Assembly (NCBI GenBank): GCA_016868105.1
Contig: VGIA01000014.1
Location: 1 to 35,896, forward strand
DNA length: 35,896 bases
Reading direction: 5' to 3'
Source of the DNA: Betaproteobacteria bacterium
GTDB lineage: Bacteria > Pseudomonadota > Gammaproteobacteria > Burkholderiales > SG8-39
Shown: positions 6,636 to 16,211 of the stretch, in pieces
Numbering within the stretch: the first letter of the stretch is position 1
How the letters are laid out: the number at the start of each line of letters is the position of its first letter
The notes under the pieces: model-generated
Told to the model about the DNA's origin: nothing
The model's database searches: none
Seen by the model: the letters and a program-made list of their open reading frames with translations, nothing else
Program-made: the position numbers and the translations under genes

Positions 6636-7793
6636 CTAGGCCATCGCCTGCCGGACGAGCAGGTTCTTCAGGACCGGCAGGCGGTCGGCCAGGTTCAACC
6701 CGGCATTGCGCAGGCTGGCAAGCGCCCCGCCCCCGCCGCTGCCGAACAGGCCGTGCAGGCCGTGCACCACCGCATCCATCGCGGTCACCGCTCCGGCGCG
6801 GCTGCGCTCGTAGCGCCGCAGCAGGCGCGCTTCTCCCGCGTCGCGGAAGGGCTCGCGCCCGAGCAGCACGCCGGCGAGCGCACGCGCGTCCTGCAGGCCG
6901 AGGTTGGCGCCCTGGCCGGCGAGCGGATGGATCACGTGCGCGGCATCGCCCAGCAGCGCGGTGCGCGGCGCGATCATGCGCTGCGCGCGCAGCCGGCGCA
7001 GCGGGAAGGCGCGCGGTGAGCTCACCAGTGCGAGCGCGCCCAGCGCATGGTGCGAGGCCGCGGCGACCGCGGCGCACAGTTCCTCGGGCGCCAGCGCCAT
7101 CAGGCGCGCCGCTTGCGCCTGCGCCACCGACCACACCATGGACACGCGCTCACCGGGCAGCGGCAGCAGCGCCAGCACCGGCCCGCCCTGGAACCATTGC
7201 CAGGCGAGGTTGCGGTGCGGCCGCTCGCAGCTGAAGTTCGCCACCACCGCGCTCTGGCCATAGCCCTGCTCGCGCACCGCGATGCCGGCCTGGGCGCGCA
7301 CGACGGAGCGCGCGCCATCGGCGCCGATCACCAGGTTCGCCCGCAGCGTCGCGCCGTCGCCGAGCGACAGCGTCGCCCGTTGCGCGTCCACCTCGATGCG
7401 CTCGCATTCGGCGGCGGAGAACACCCCGAGGCCCGAGCGCAGCGCACACTGCAACTCGGCGTCCTCGACGATCCACGCCAGCTCTGCCGCCCCGCTCTGC
7501 CAGGCATCGAAGTCGATGCGCGACTGGCCGTCGTCGCCGAACACCCGCATGCCATGGACCGGGGCCAGTCGATGCCGCGCAATGGCCTGCCAGGCGCCGA
7601 TGCGCTCGAGGAATGCGGCATTACCCGGGCTGATGGCGTAGACGCGGGCCTCCAGGGCGCCGGGGGCGCTCCGGGGTGGTGCCGCCTGCGCGATCAGGGC
7701 GACGCGCAGGCCCTGCAGCGCGCGTGCGAGCGCGGCGCCGACAACGCCTGCGCCCACGATCGCGACCTCGAAATCCGGCCCCGCTGCGCCCAT
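6636..7793 (-). CDS. UbiH/UbiF/COQ6-family FAD-dependent hydroxylase
   Basis: Class A flavoprotein monooxygenase that hydroxylates the aromatic ring during ubiquinone synthesis, using NAD(P)H and O2. The 385 residues carry the three hallmark motifs in order: the Rossmann dinucleotide fold GAGVVG at 14-19, the ADGARS motif near 162 and GDAAHVIHPLAGQGANLGLQDA near 288, which binds the FAD ribityl chain. It is a soluble or peripheral membrane enzyme. A second family member lies at 25214-26293 next to pepP, so this organism has at least two hydroxylases dividing the C5, C1 and C6 positions. Which position this one modifies (UbiF-, UbiI- or UbiM-like) cannot be decided by eye. It precedes dsbC on the same strand and diverges from the tRNA-Met gene. 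Confidence 0.9.
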   Translation of the reverse strand: MGAAGPDFEVAIVGAGVVGAALARALQGLRVALIAQAAPPRSAPGALEARVYAISPGNAAFLERIGAWQAIARHRLAPVHGMRVFGDDGQSRIDFDAWQSGAAELAWIVEDAELQCALRSGLGVFSAAECERIEVDAQRATLSLGDGATLRANLVIGADGARSVVRAQAGIAVREQGYGQSAVVANFSCERPHRNLAWQWFQGGPVLALLPLPGERVSMVWSVAQAQAARLMALAPEELCAAVAAASHHALGALALVSSPRAFPLRRLRAQRMIAPRTALLGDAAHVIHPLAGQGANLGLQDARALAGVLLGREPFRDAGEARLLRRYERSRAGAVTAMDAVVHGLHGLFGSGGGGALASLRNAGLNLADRLPVLKNLLVRQAMA

Positions 7794-7812
7794 CGCCTGC
7801 CCTCTGAAGACT

Positions 7813-7841
7813 TTGACTTCACGCCGCTATTGAGCGAGAAT
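7813..7841 (+). promoter_or_regulatory. Sigma70-type promoter of tRNA-Met
   Basis: TTGACT (7813-7818) and GAGAAT (7836-7841) with the optimal 17-base spacer; the hexamers match the consensus at 5 and 4 of 6 positions. A GC-rich discriminator (TGCGCCCCCT) follows, typical of stringently controlled stable-RNA promoters. The tRNA begins at 7860. Confidence 0.65.
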
Positions 7842-7859
7842 GCGCCCCCTGTCCAACAC

Positions 7860-7935
7860 GGCGAATTAGCTCAGCTGGTTAGAGCAGCGGAATCATAATC
7901 CGTTTGTCCGGGGTTCGAGTCCCTGATTCGCCACC
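7860..7935 (+). tRNA. tRNA-Met (CAT anticodon, elongator type)
   Basis: The cloverleaf is complete: acceptor stem GGCGAAT/ATTCGCC (perfect 7 bp), D arm GCTC...GAGC, anticodon stem GCGGA/TCCGT (one G-U pair) with loop ATCATAA giving anticodon CAU, 5-base variable loop, T arm CGGGG-TTCGAGT-CCCTG and discriminator A7933. The 3' end is encoded as ACCG, so the final A of CCA must be added by nucleotidyltransferase. The 7-bp paired acceptor end rules out initiator tRNA. A CAU anticodon could also be tRNA-Ile2 (lysidine-modified); the GGAATCATAATCC anticodon arm resembles betaproteobacterial elongator tRNA-Met, which I favour. Confidence 0.93.
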
Positions 7936-7956
7936 GCCCCTTTTTCCCTGCCCCTG

Positions 7957-7962
7957 TACACT
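7957..7962 (+). promoter_or_regulatory. Putative -10 box upstream of the 66-residue frame and miaB
   Basis: TACACT followed by exactly six bases (CAGCCG) and an ATG, the same layout as the apaG box at 4192-4197. It could start a leaderless message for the small frame at 7969 and also serve miaB. No -35 box is visible. Confidence 0.35.
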
Positions 7963-7968
7963 CAGCCG

Positions 7969-8169
7969 ATGATTGGTCGCTTCGCACCCCCGGCGGCGCT
8001 GGCGGCAACGGCCGGGGCGCAGATCCGCGAGGCGAACAACCGCACCGCGCTGCCGACGCTGCCGCCGCCGGACACCCGGGTGAAATCCCTGCCCCAGGCC
8101 ACCGGCAACCTGCAGCGCATCTGGATCCTGTCCCGGCAGGAAATCGCCCGGCCCGACCCCGGGAAGTAG
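7969..8169 (+). CDS. Hypothetical 66-residue protein upstream of miaB
   Basis: Not recognised. The frame fills most of the 250-base gap between tRNA-Met and miaB and stops 16 bases before miaB. In its favour, about 90 percent of codons end in G or C, as in the confirmed genes nearby, and a -10-like TACACT sits exactly six bases before the ATG. Against it, there is no Shine-Dalgarno site, high GC makes chance frames common, and the product is rich in Ala, Pro and Arg with no known motif. It has a weakly hydrophobic Ala-rich stretch at about 5-17 and a basic C-terminal half containing LQRIWIL, but no convincing signal peptide or membrane segment. It may be a real small protein or only miaB leader sequence. 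Confidence 0.4.
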   Translation: MIGRFAPPAALAATAGAQIREANNRTALPTLPPPDTRVKSLPQATGNLQRIWILSRQEIARPDPGK

Positions 8170-8185
8170 GCCTCGGCGCCACGCC

Positions 8186-9514
8186 ATGGCCGGCAAATTC
8201 TTCATCCGCACCTTCGGCTGCCAGATGAACGAGTACGACTCGGCGAAGATCGCCGGGCTGCTCGCCGAGCGCAGCGGCATGACCGGCGCCGACACGCCGC
8301 AAGACGCCGACCTCGTCGTCCTCAACACCTGCTCGGTGCGCGAGAAGGCGCAGCACAAGGTGTTCTCGGACCTGGGCCTGCTCAAGCGCCTGAAGCAGCA
8401 GCGCCCGGAGCTGATGATCGCCGTCGGCGGCTGCCTCGCCAGCCAGGAGGGCGGCGCCATCGTGACGCGCGCGCCGCACGTGGATGTGGTGTTCGGCCCC
8501 CAGACCCTGCACCGCCTGCCCGAGCTGCTCGAGCGGCGCCGCGCCGGCGGCCGGCCGCAGGTGGACGTGAGCTTCCCGGAGATCGAGAAGTTCGACCGGC
8601 TGCCCGAGCCCAAGGCCTCGGGCGCCAGCGCGTTGGTCTCCATCATGGAGGGCTGCAGCAAGTACTGCAGCTTCTGCGTCGTACCCTATACCCGCGGCCG
8701 GGAGGTGTCGCGGCCGTTCGACGAGGTCATCGCCGAGATCGCCGCGCTCGCGGGCCAGGGCGTGAAGGAGGTGACGCTGCTGGGCCAGAACGTGAACGCC
8801 TGGCGCGGCGAGATCGACCGCGAGCCCGCCGACTACGCCGAGCTGCTGCGCTATGTCGCCGAGGTGGAGGGCATCGAGCGCATCCGCTACACCACCTCGC
8901 ACCCGCGCGAATTCACCCAGCGCCTGATCGACGCCCACGCCGATCTGCCGGCGCTCTGCTCCCAGGTGCACCTGCCGGTGCAGTCGGGCTCGGACCGGGT
9001 GCTGGCGGCGATGAAGCGCGGCTACAGCGCGCTGGAGTACCGCTCCATCATCCGCCGCCTGCGCCGCGCGCGCCCGGAGCTCAGCCTGCACTCGGACTTC
9101 ATTGTCGGCTTTCCCGGCGAGAACGCCGCCGATTTCGAGGCCACGCTGGCCTTGGCGGCCGAGCTGGGCTTCGACGGCTCCTATGCCTTCATCTACAGCC
9201 CGCGCCCGGGAACCCCCGCGGCGGAACTTCCCGACAACACCACGGCGGCCGAGAAGCTCGAGCGCTTGCAGCGCCTCAACAGGCTGCTGGAGGCGCAGGC
9301 ACTCGCCGCGAGCCAGGCCATGGTGGGCACCGTGCAGCGCGTGCTGGTGGAGGGCCCCTCGGCGCGGCGCCGCGACGAGCTCGCCGGTCGCACTGCCAAC
9401 AACCGCGTGGTGAATTTCCGCGGCCATGCCGCGCTGGCCAACCGCTTCGTCGAGTTGCGCATCACCGGGGTGCGCTCGCACACCCTGCGCGGCGAGATCG
9501 AACGTGCAGACTAG
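8186..9514 (+). CDS. miaB: tRNA-2-methylthio-N6-dimethylallyladenosine synthase
   Basis: Radical-SAM methylthiotransferase that adds the 2-methylthio group to i6A37 of tRNAs reading UNN codons. The 442 residues show the complete architecture: N-terminal UPF0004 domain with cluster ligands Cys12, Cys49 and Cys83; radical-SAM domain with CSKYCSFC giving Cys157, Cys161 and Cys164; and a C-terminal TRAM domain (about 375-440) for tRNA binding. The ATG at 8186 begins [19 protein letters not shown], matching the family start. It heads the conserved miaB-phoH-ybeY-corC-lnt operon and overlaps phoH by 11 bases. Confidence 0.97.
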   Translation: MAGKFFIRTFGCQMNEYDSAKIAGLLAERSGMTGADTPQDADLVVLNTCSVREKAQHKVFSDLGLLKRLKQQRPELMIAVGGCLASQEGGAIVTRAPHVDVVFGPQTLHRLPELLERRRAGGRPQVDVSFPEIEKFDRLPEPKASGASALVSIMEGCSKYCSFCVVPYTRGREVSRPFDEVIAEIAALAGQGVKEVTLLGQNVNAWRGEIDREPADYAELLRYVAEVEGIERIRYTTSHPREFTQRLIDAHADLPALCSQVHLPVQSGSDRVLAAMKRGYSALEYRSIIRRLRRARPELSLHSDFIVGFPGENAADFEATLALAAELGFDGSYAFIYSPRPGTPAAELPDNTTAAEKLERLQRLNRLLEAQALAASQAMVGTVQRVLVEGPSARRRDELAGRTANNRVVNFRGHAALANRFVELRITGVRSHTLRGEIERAD

Positions 9515-10505
9515 GGCCGCGCCGCGGCCCCTTGAGGTGCGGCTGGAGCCGGAGGACAACCCGCGCCTGGCGCGGCTATGCGGCGCGATGGACGCCAACC
9601 TGCGCCAGATCGAATCGGCGCTCGATGTCGCCATTGCGCGGCGCGGTGCGCGCTTCACGGTGCGCGGCGAACCGGCGCAGGCCGAGCGCGCGGCGCGGGC
9701 GCTGGAGCACTTCTACCGGTGCGCGCGCTCGGAGCTGTCGCTGGAGGACCTGCAGCTGGGCCTGGCCGAAATCAGCATGATGGGCAGGGCTGCCGGCCTG
9801 CCCCCGCGCGAGGGCGAGGACGGCGGCCCGAAACTGATGACGCGCCGGCCCGAACTCCACGGCCGCACGCCACGCCAGGCGCGCTACATCGAGAACATCC
9901 TCGCCCACGACATCACCCTGGGCATCGGCCCGGCGGGCACCGGCAAGACCTACCTCGCGGTGGCCTGCGCCGTGGACGCGCTCAAGCGCGACAAGGTCAA
10001 GCGCATCGTGCTGGTGCGCCCGGCCGTGGAGGCCGGCGAGCGGCTGGGCTTCCTGCCCGGTGACCTGGCGCAGAAGGTGGACCCCTACCTGCGGCCGCTG
10101 TACGACGCGCTCTACGACCTCGCCGGCTTCGAGGAGACCGCGAAGCTGCTCGAGCGCGGCACCATCGAGCTCGCTCCCCTGGCCTACATGCGCGGGCGGA
10201 CGCTCAACCAGGCCTTCGTCATCCTCGACGAGGCGCAGAACACCACCCCGGAGCAGATGAAGATGTTCCTGACCCGGATCGGGTTCGGCGCCAAGGCGGT
10301 GGTGACCGGCGATGTGACGCAGATCGACCTCGCGCGCGGCGCCAGGTGCGGCCTGGTCGAGGCGCGCCGCATCCTCGCCGGGGTGCGCGGCATCGCCTTC
10401 AGCGCCTTCACCGCCGCCGACGTCGTGCGCCATCCGCTGGTGGCGCGCATCATCGACGCTTATGACCGCGACGCCGCGGCAGAAGAAAAAAACGCCGGCC
10501 CCTAG
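9504..10505 (+). CDS. ybeZ: PhoH-like ATPase (YbeZ)
   Basis: P-loop NTPase of the PhoH family, thought to work with the RNase YbeY in 16S rRNA maturation and ribosome quality control. The product has 333 residues. Walker A GPAGTGKT lies at 142-149 and Walker B VILDEAQN at about 239-246; the N-terminal 100 residues resemble the KH-like/PhoH leader region. I chose the GTG at 9504, which overlaps the end of miaB by 11 bases; the conserved block [18 protein letters not shown] starts a few residues later. Upstream ATGs lie inside miaB and encode implausible residues. The gene overlaps ybeY by 44 bases, suggesting translational coupling. Confidence 0.93.
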   Translation: MQTRAAPRPLEVRLEPEDNPRLARLCGAMDANLRQIESALDVAIARRGARFTVRGEPAQAERAARALEHFYRCARSELSLEDLQLGLAEISMMGRAAGLPPREGEDGGPKLMTRRPELHGRTPRQARYIENILAHDITLGIGPAGTGKTYLAVACAVDALKRDKVKRIVLVRPAVEAGERLGFLPGDLAQKVDPYLRPLYDALYDLAGFEETAKLLERGTIELAPLAYMRGRTLNQAFVILDEAQNTTPEQMKMFLTRIGFGAKAVVTGDVTQIDLARGARCGLVEARRILAGVRGIAFSAFTAADVVRHPLVARIIDAYDRDAAAEEKNAGP

Positions 10506-10929
10506 CCGGCTGGCGGTGCAGCGCGCGGTGCGCGCCGCACCGGCGGCGCGCACGCTGCTGCGCTGGGCGCGCGCCGCCGCCGGCGCCGGGCTGCGGGCGA
10601 CCTTGCGCGTGGTCGGGGCCGCCGAGGGCCGGCGCCTGAACCGCGCCTTCCGAGGCCGCAACTACGCCACCAACGTGCTCAGCTTCGGCTACGGCGGCGG
10701 CCGCGGCGATCTGGTGCTGTGCCATCCGGTGATCGCGCGCGAAGCGCGCGATCAAGGCAAGCCGCTGCCCGCGCACTACGCCCACATGGTGGTGCATGGC
10801 CTGCTGCACCTGCGCGGGCTGGACCATGCGCGCCGCGCCGAGGCCGCGCGCATGCAGCGGCGCGAGATCCGCCTGCTGCGTTCGCTCGGGTTCCCGAATC
10901 CGTACCCGTTGAAAGCGGCGCTAAAATAG
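10462..10929 (+). CDS. ybeY: Endoribonuclease YbeY (16S rRNA maturation)
   Basis: Zinc-dependent single-strand endoribonuclease needed for 16S rRNA 3'-end processing and 70S quality control. The UPF0054 signature HGLLHLRGLDH supplies the zinc ligands His112, His116 and His122; the upstream FRGRNYATNVLSF block (63-75) contains the conserved Arg and the YATDVLSF-type motif, here with Asn in place of Asp. At 155 residues it is of normal length. The basic N-terminus ([11 protein letters not shown]) is encoded within the end of ybeZ, and it is possible that a later start is used. Its stop TAG overlaps a TAAAAT hexamer that may be an internal promoter for corC-lnt. Confidence 0.94.
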   Translation: MTATPRQKKKTPAPSRLAVQRAVRAAPAARTLLRWARAAAGAGLRATLRVVGAAEGRRLNRAFRGRNYATNVLSFGYGGGRGDLVLCHPVIAREARDQGKPLPAHYAHMVVHGLLHLRGLDHARRAEAARMQRREIRLLRSLGFPNPYPLKAALK

Positions 10930-10982
10930 CGGCGTCGGCACCCCACCGCCCCCACCCCGGCCCGGCCTCGCGCCCCCCTTGC

Positions 10983-11807
10983 ATGCCTGATTCACAACCA
11001 CCCGGCTTTCTGGAGCGCCTGTGCGCGCTGCTGTTGCGCGAGCCGGCGGACCGCGAAAGCCTGGTGCGGCTGCTGCGCTCGGCCTACCAGCGCAACATCC
11101 TGGATGCCGAGGCGTTCTCCATCATCGAGGGCGCGCTCACCGTGTCCGAGATCCAGGTGCGCGACATCATGATTCCGCGCGCGCAGATGGACCTGATCGA
11201 CATCCACCAGGAGGTCGAGGCCTTCATCCCGCAGGTGATGGCTAACGCGCACTCGCGCTTCCCGGTGATCGACCAGAGCCGGGACGACGTCATCGGCATC
11301 CTGCTCGCCAAGGACCTGCTACGCCACTACGCCGGCGAGGAGGAGTTCAACGTGCGCGAGATGCTGCGCCCGGCGGTGTTCGTGCCCGAGTCCAAGCGCC
11401 TCAACGTGCTGCTGCGCGAGTTCCGCGCCAGCCGCAACCACATGGCGATCGTGGTCGATGAGTACGGCGGCGTCGCCGGCCTGGTGACCATCGAGGACGT
11501 GCTGGAGCAGATCGTCGGCGACATCGAGGACGAATACGATTTCGACGAGGCGAGCGACAACATCCTGCCCGAGCCCGGCGGGCGCTTCCGCGTCAAGGCG
11601 CTGACCCAGATCGCGGACTTCAACGCCGCCTTCGGCACCGGGTTCCCGGACCAGGAGCACGACACCGTCGGCGGCCTGGTGATCGCTCACCTGGGCCGCC
11701 TGCCCAAGCGCGGCGAGACCCTCGCCATCGCCGGCCTGAAGATCCAGGTGCTGCGCGCCGACAGCCGGCGCCTCTACACGCTGATCGTCGAGAAGCCCAG
11801 GCCGTGA
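10983..11807 (+). CDS. corC: CorC-like CBS-domain protein (YbeX)
   Basis: Cytoplasmic protein linked to magnesium/cobalt homeostasis and, in E. coli (YbeX), to ribosome metabolism. The 274 residues comprise a short N-terminal segment (1-58), two CBS domains (about 60-120 and 125-185, with VRDIMIPR and VVDEYGGVAGLVTIEDVLE) and a C-terminal CorC_HlyC FAD-like transporter-associated domain (about 200-272). There are no membrane segments, so it belongs to the short soluble CorC group, not the CNNM/HlyC membrane group. The ATG at 10983 gives MPDSQPPGFLERL, typical for the family; the frame is open further upstream inside ybeY but without similarity. Its TGA overlaps the GTG of lnt by four bases. 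Confidence 0.95.
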   Translation: MPDSQPPGFLERLCALLLREPADRESLVRLLRSAYQRNILDAEAFSIIEGALTVSEIQVRDIMIPRAQMDLIDIHQEVEAFIPQVMANAHSRFPVIDQSRDDVIGILLAKDLLRHYAGEEEFNVREMLRPAVFVPESKRLNVLLREFRASRNHMAIVVDEYGGVAGLVTIEDVLEQIVGDIEDEYDFDEASDNILPEPGGRFRVKALTQIADFNAAFGTGFPDQEHDTVGGLVIAHLGRLPKRGETLAIAGLKIQVLRADSRRLYTLIVEKPRP

Positions 11808-13270
11808 CCCTGCCGGCCTGGCCCGTCGCGTTCCTGGCCGGCGCGGCGGCGGTGCTGGGATTTTCCCCTTTCGACCAGTTCCTCGCCGCGCTCGCCGCGT
11901 TCGCGGTCCTGACCCAGCTGCTGATCGCGGCGAGGACGCCGCGCGCCGCGTTCGGCGTCGGCTACCTCTTCGGGCTGGGCCTGTTCGCCGTCGGGGTGTC
12001 GTGGATCTACGTCAGCCTGCATCGCTTCGGCGCCATGCCGGCGCCGCTGGCGGCGATCGCCACCTTCGCCTTCTGCGCCTTGCTCGCGCTGTTTCCGGCC
12101 ACCGCCGCCTGGCTGCAGGCGCGGCTCACGGCGCGGGCAGCGCCCGCGCTGCGCGCCGCGCTCGCCGTACCCGCCGCCTGGGTCCTGCTGGAGTGGCTGC
12201 GCGGGTGGATCCTGACCGGCTTCCCGTGGCTGTCGGCGGGCTATGCCGCCATTGACGATGCCCTTGGCGGGTTCGCGCCGCTCGGCGGGGTCTACGCCGT
12301 CTCCCTTGCCCTGGCCGGCGCCGCCGGGCTGCTGTGGTGCCTCGTCACCGGCCATGCGCGCTGGCCGGCGGCGGCGGCGCTGGCGTTGCTGCTCGCGGCG
12401 GGGGCCGGTCTGCGCAGCGCCCAGTGGACCACGCCGGCGGGCGAGCCCCTGACCGTGTCGCTCCTGCAGGGCAACGTGCCCCAGGAAATGAAGTTCGACC
12501 CGGCGCGCTACGCGCGCACCCTGGAGGCCTACGCCACGCTGGCTGAAGCCAGCCAGGCCCGCCTCATCGTGCTGCCCGAGACCGCCATACCTCGGTTCCT
12601 GGACCGGGTGGACCCGGCGTACCTGGAGCGGCTGCGCGCCGCCGCGCGCCGCAATGAGGGCGATCTCCTGCTCGGGGTCCCGCTGCGAGAGGGCGAGTCC
12701 TACTACAACGGCGTCGTCAGCCTCGGGGTCTCGCCGCCGCAGAGCTACCACAAGCAGCACCTGGTGCCGTTCGGTGAGTTCGTGCCGCCGGGCTGGGGCT
12801 GGGTGGTGCGCGTGCTGTCGATCCCGCTGTCGGACTTCTCGCGCGGCGCCCAGAGCCAGCGCCCCCTCGCCGTCGCCGGCCAGCGCGTGGCGCTCAACAT
12901 CTGCTACGAGGACGCCTACGGCCGCCAGATCGCGCGCCAGCTGCCCGAGGCCAGCCTGCTGGTGAACGTCTCCAACGTCGCCTGGTTCGGCGATTCGCTG
13001 GCCCCGGCGCAGCACCTGCAGATCGCGCGCATGCGCGCGCTGGAGACCGGGCGCTGGCACCTGACCGCCGCCAATACCGGCATCACCGCCGCCATCGCGC
13101 CCGACGGCTCGGTGCGGGCGCGCATGCCGCAGTACCTTCAGGGCCGGGTGGAGGCGCAAGTGCGCGGGCACGCCGGCGCCACGCCCTACGTCAGGCTGGG
13201 CGACTGGCCGGCGCTGCTCGCGGCGCTGGCGGCGCTCGCTTTGGTCGCGCTGCGCAGCCGCAGCCAGTAA
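11804..13270 (+). CDS. lnt: Apolipoprotein N-acyltransferase
   Basis: Inner-membrane enzyme that adds the third acyl chain to the N-terminal Cys of lipoproteins. The 488 residues have an N-terminal block of about seven hydrophobic segments (8-200) and a periplasmic nitrilase-like domain (about 215-465), followed by a final C-terminal membrane helix. The catalytic triad is intact: Glu259 (VLPETAIP), Lys317 ([12 protein letters not shown]) and Cys367 (NICYEDAYG). It starts with GTG in a four-base GTGA overlap with corC. Substrates encoded nearby include the lipoprotein MltA. Its stop codon TAA forms part of a TAAAAT hexamer before glyQ. Confidence 0.97.
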   Translation: MTLPAWPVAFLAGAAAVLGFSPFDQFLAALAAFAVLTQLLIAARTPRAAFGVGYLFGLGLFAVGVSWIYVSLHRFGAMPAPLAAIATFAFCALLALFPATAAWLQARLTARAAPALRAALAVPAAWVLLEWLRGWILTGFPWLSAGYAAIDDALGGFAPLGGVYAVSLALAGAAGLLWCLVTGHARWPAAAALALLLAAGAGLRSAQWTTPAGEPLTVSLLQGNVPQEMKFDPARYARTLEAYATLAEASQARLIVLPETAIPRFLDRVDPAYLERLRAAARRNEGDLLLGVPLREGESYYNGVVSLGVSPPQSYHKQHLVPFGEFVPPGWGWVVRVLSIPLSDFSRGAQSQRPLAVAGQRVALNICYEDAYGRQIARQLPEASLLVNVSNVAWFGDSLAPAQHLQIARMRALETGRWHLTAANTGITAAIAPDGSVRARMPQYLQGRVEAQVRGHAGATPYVRLGDWPALLAALAALALVALRSRSQ

Positions 13271-13273
13271 AAT
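13268..13273 (+). promoter_or_regulatory. Putative -10 box for glyQ
   Basis: TAAAAT, built over the lnt stop codon, ends 10 bases before the glyQ ATG; a start 7 bases downstream gives a leader of about 3 bases. TTGGTC at 13241-13246 could be a -35, but the 21-base spacing is poor. Low confidence. Confidence 0.3.
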
Positions 13274-13283
13274 CCACCGCCCG

Positions 13284-14159
<876 letters not shown>

Positions 14160-16211
14160 ATGGAAGCGACGCTGCTGGTCGAGCTGATGACGGAGGAACT
14201 TCCTCCAGGATCGCTTCGAATCCTCTCCGAGGCCCTCGCCGACCATGTCAGCTGCGAGATTATTAAGCATGGATTGAAGACTCCTGATCCCAGGGCGCCC
14301 AGGGGGAGTGTTTTTGCGACGCCGCGACGCCTGGGTGTAGCCATACCTTGGGTTAGCGATCAGGGCTCTGCATCCACCAGCTCCATCGAGGGACCGGTTT
14401 CGAGCAATCAAAAGGCCGTGGAGGGATTCGCCAAGAAGCACAAAGTTTCTCCGGATTGCCTCCAGCGCAAGCAGACCGGCAAGGGCGAGATTGTCGTCGC
14501 CCATCTCACGACTCCGGGAGTTCGGCTTGAGTCTGTATTGGCAGACATAGTTGAGCAGGCGCTCAACAGGCTTCCGGCATCGAAGCTGATGCGCTGGGGA
14601 TCGGGCGAGATCCAGTTCGTGCGTCCGGTTCATGGCCTGGTGATGCTGCACGGAACAAAGGTGATTCCCGGCAGGGTCCTCGGCCTCGAATCCTCCAACC
14701 GCACCCGCGGCCACCGCTTCATGGGCAAGCCCGAGATCACCCTCGCCAGCGCCGAGGGCTACGAGAAGCAGTTGCTGGGCGAAGGCATGGTGGTGGCCGA
14801 CTTCAACAAGCGCAAGCAAACCATCGAGGCCGCGTTGCAGGCCGAGGCCGGGCGCCAGGGCGGCAGCCTGGGCGAGCACGCGGCGCTGCTGGAGGAGGTG
14901 GCGGCGCTGGTGGAGCACCCCAGCGTGTACGTGGGCGAGTTCGACCGGGCCTTCCTGGAGGTGCCGCAGGAATGCCTGATCCTTTCCATGCGGCAGAACC
15001 AGAAATACTTCCCGCTGTTCGACGCTGCGGGCAAACTGCAGCCCAGGTTCCTCATCGTCTCCAACATGCGGGCCGCCGACCCGCGCCACATCGTCGGCGG
15101 CAACCAGCGCGTGGTGCGCCCGCGCCTCGAGGACGCGCGCTTCTTCTTCAACCAGGACCGCAAGCAGCGGCTGGAGGAACGCGTCCGGATGCTGGACAAG
15201 GTGGTGTACCACAACAGGCTCGGCAGCCAGCACAAGCGCATGGAGCGCGTGCGCCTGCTTGCGGGCAGGATCGCCGGCGTGCTGGGCGCCGACCCGCTGC
15301 TCGCCGAGCGCGCCGCCGAACTCGCCAAGGCCGACCTGCTCACCGGCATGGTGGGCGAGTTCCCGCAGTTGCAGGGCATCATGGGGCGGCATTACGCGCT
15401 GCACGACGGGGAACCGGCCGAAGTCGCCGAGGCCATCGAGGCGCATTACCGGCCGCGCTTCGCCGGTGACCGGCTGCCCGAAGGCAGGGTCGCGTGCGCG
15501 GTGGCGCTCGCCGACAAGCTGGAGGCCATCGCCGGCTTGTTCAGCATCGGCCAGCAGCCCACCGGCGACAGGGATCCGTTCGCGCTCCGGCGCGCGGCGC
15601 TGGGCGTGGTGCGGATCCTGGTTGAGCACCGGCTGCAGCTGTCGCTGCATGAGCTGGCGAAGGCGGCATGCCAGGGCTTCGAGGCGAAACCCGCACACGA
15701 GCTAGAGAATTTCGTCTACGACCGCTTCGCCGGCTACCTGAAGGAACTGGGCTACTCGACGCTGCAGGTCGACTCGGTCCTCAGCAAGCGCCCGAGCGGA
15801 CTGGGCATGGTGCCGATGCAGCTGGAGGCGGTGAGGGCCTTCCAGGGGCTGCCGGAAGCCGAAAGCCTGACCGCCGCCAACAAGCGCATCGCCAACATCC
15901 TGAAGCAGGCCGAGGCCAAGGGCGAGACCCCGGTCAACGCCTTGCCGGTTGATCTTGCCGATCCCGCCGACCGCGCGCTGCACCAGGCCATCCGTGTCGC
16001 GGCAGAGAAAGCCAGGCCACTCTACGAGCAGGGCGACTACACGGGCTACCTGAAGAGCTTCGCGGCGCTGAGGGCGCCGGTGGACATGTTCTTCGAAACA
16101 GTGATGGTGATGGACAAGGACGACAAGGTGCGGCGCAATCGCCTCGCGCTGCTGCGCGAGCTTCGCGAGGCCATGAACCGCGTCGCCGACCTCTCCAGGC
16201 TGGCGGCGTGA
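14160..16211 (+). CDS. glyS: Glycyl-tRNA synthetase beta subunit (mosaic 5' end)
   Basis: Beta subunit of glycyl-tRNA synthetase, needed for tRNA recognition and full activity; 683 residues against 689 in E. coli. The family start LLVELMTEELPP (5-16) and FATPRRLG (about 52-59) are present, followed by MRWG and FVRPVH near 149-160, the HD-like central region and a C-terminal anticodon-binding domain. It is intact. Unusually, about the first 180 codons have far more A/T-ending codons (by my count about 33 percent) than the next 115 codons (about 5 percent), with a sharp change near 14695. Overall GC is about 59 percent there and about 69 percent after. This suggests replacement of a ~500-base tract by recombination with DNA of a less GC-rich relative. 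It overlaps gmhB by a GTGA. Confidence 0.97.
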   Translation: MEATLLVELMTEELPPGSLRILSEALADHVSCEIIKHGLKTPDPRAPRGSVFATPRRLGVAIPWVSDQGSASTSSIEGPVSSNQKAVEGFAKKHKVSPDCLQRKQTGKGEIVVAHLTTPGVRLESVLADIVEQALNRLPASKLMRWGSGEIQFVRPVHGLVMLHGTKVIPGRVLGLESSNRTRGHRFMGKPEITLASAEGYEKQLLGEGMVVADFNKRKQTIEAALQAEAGRQGGSLGEHAALLEEVAALVEHPSVYVGEFDRAFLEVPQECLILSMRQNQKYFPLFDAAGKLQPRFLIVSNMRAADPRHIVGGNQRVVRPRLEDARFFFNQDRKQRLEERVRMLDKVVYHNRLGSQHKRMERVRLLAGRIAGVLGADPLLAERAAELAKADLLTGMVGEFPQLQGIMGRHYALHDGEPAEVAEAIEAHYRPRFAGDRLPEGRVACAVALADKLEAIAGLFSIGQQPTGDRDPFALRRAALGVVRILVEHRLQLSLHELAKAACQGFEAKPAHELENFVYDRFAGYLKELGYSTLQVDSVLSKRPSGLGMVPMQLEAVRAFQGLPEAESLTAANKRIANILKQAEAKGETPVNALPVDLADPADRALHQAIRVAAEKARPLYEQGDYTGYLKSFAALRAPVDMFFETVMVMDKDDKVRRNRLALLRELREAMNRVADLSRLAA

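Noticed and set aside
7871-9658. 595-codon minus-strand open frame across tRNA-Met and miaB
   Set aside because: Runs antisense through a tRNA and a full miaB; low-complexity Ala/Gly/Arg product without motifs.
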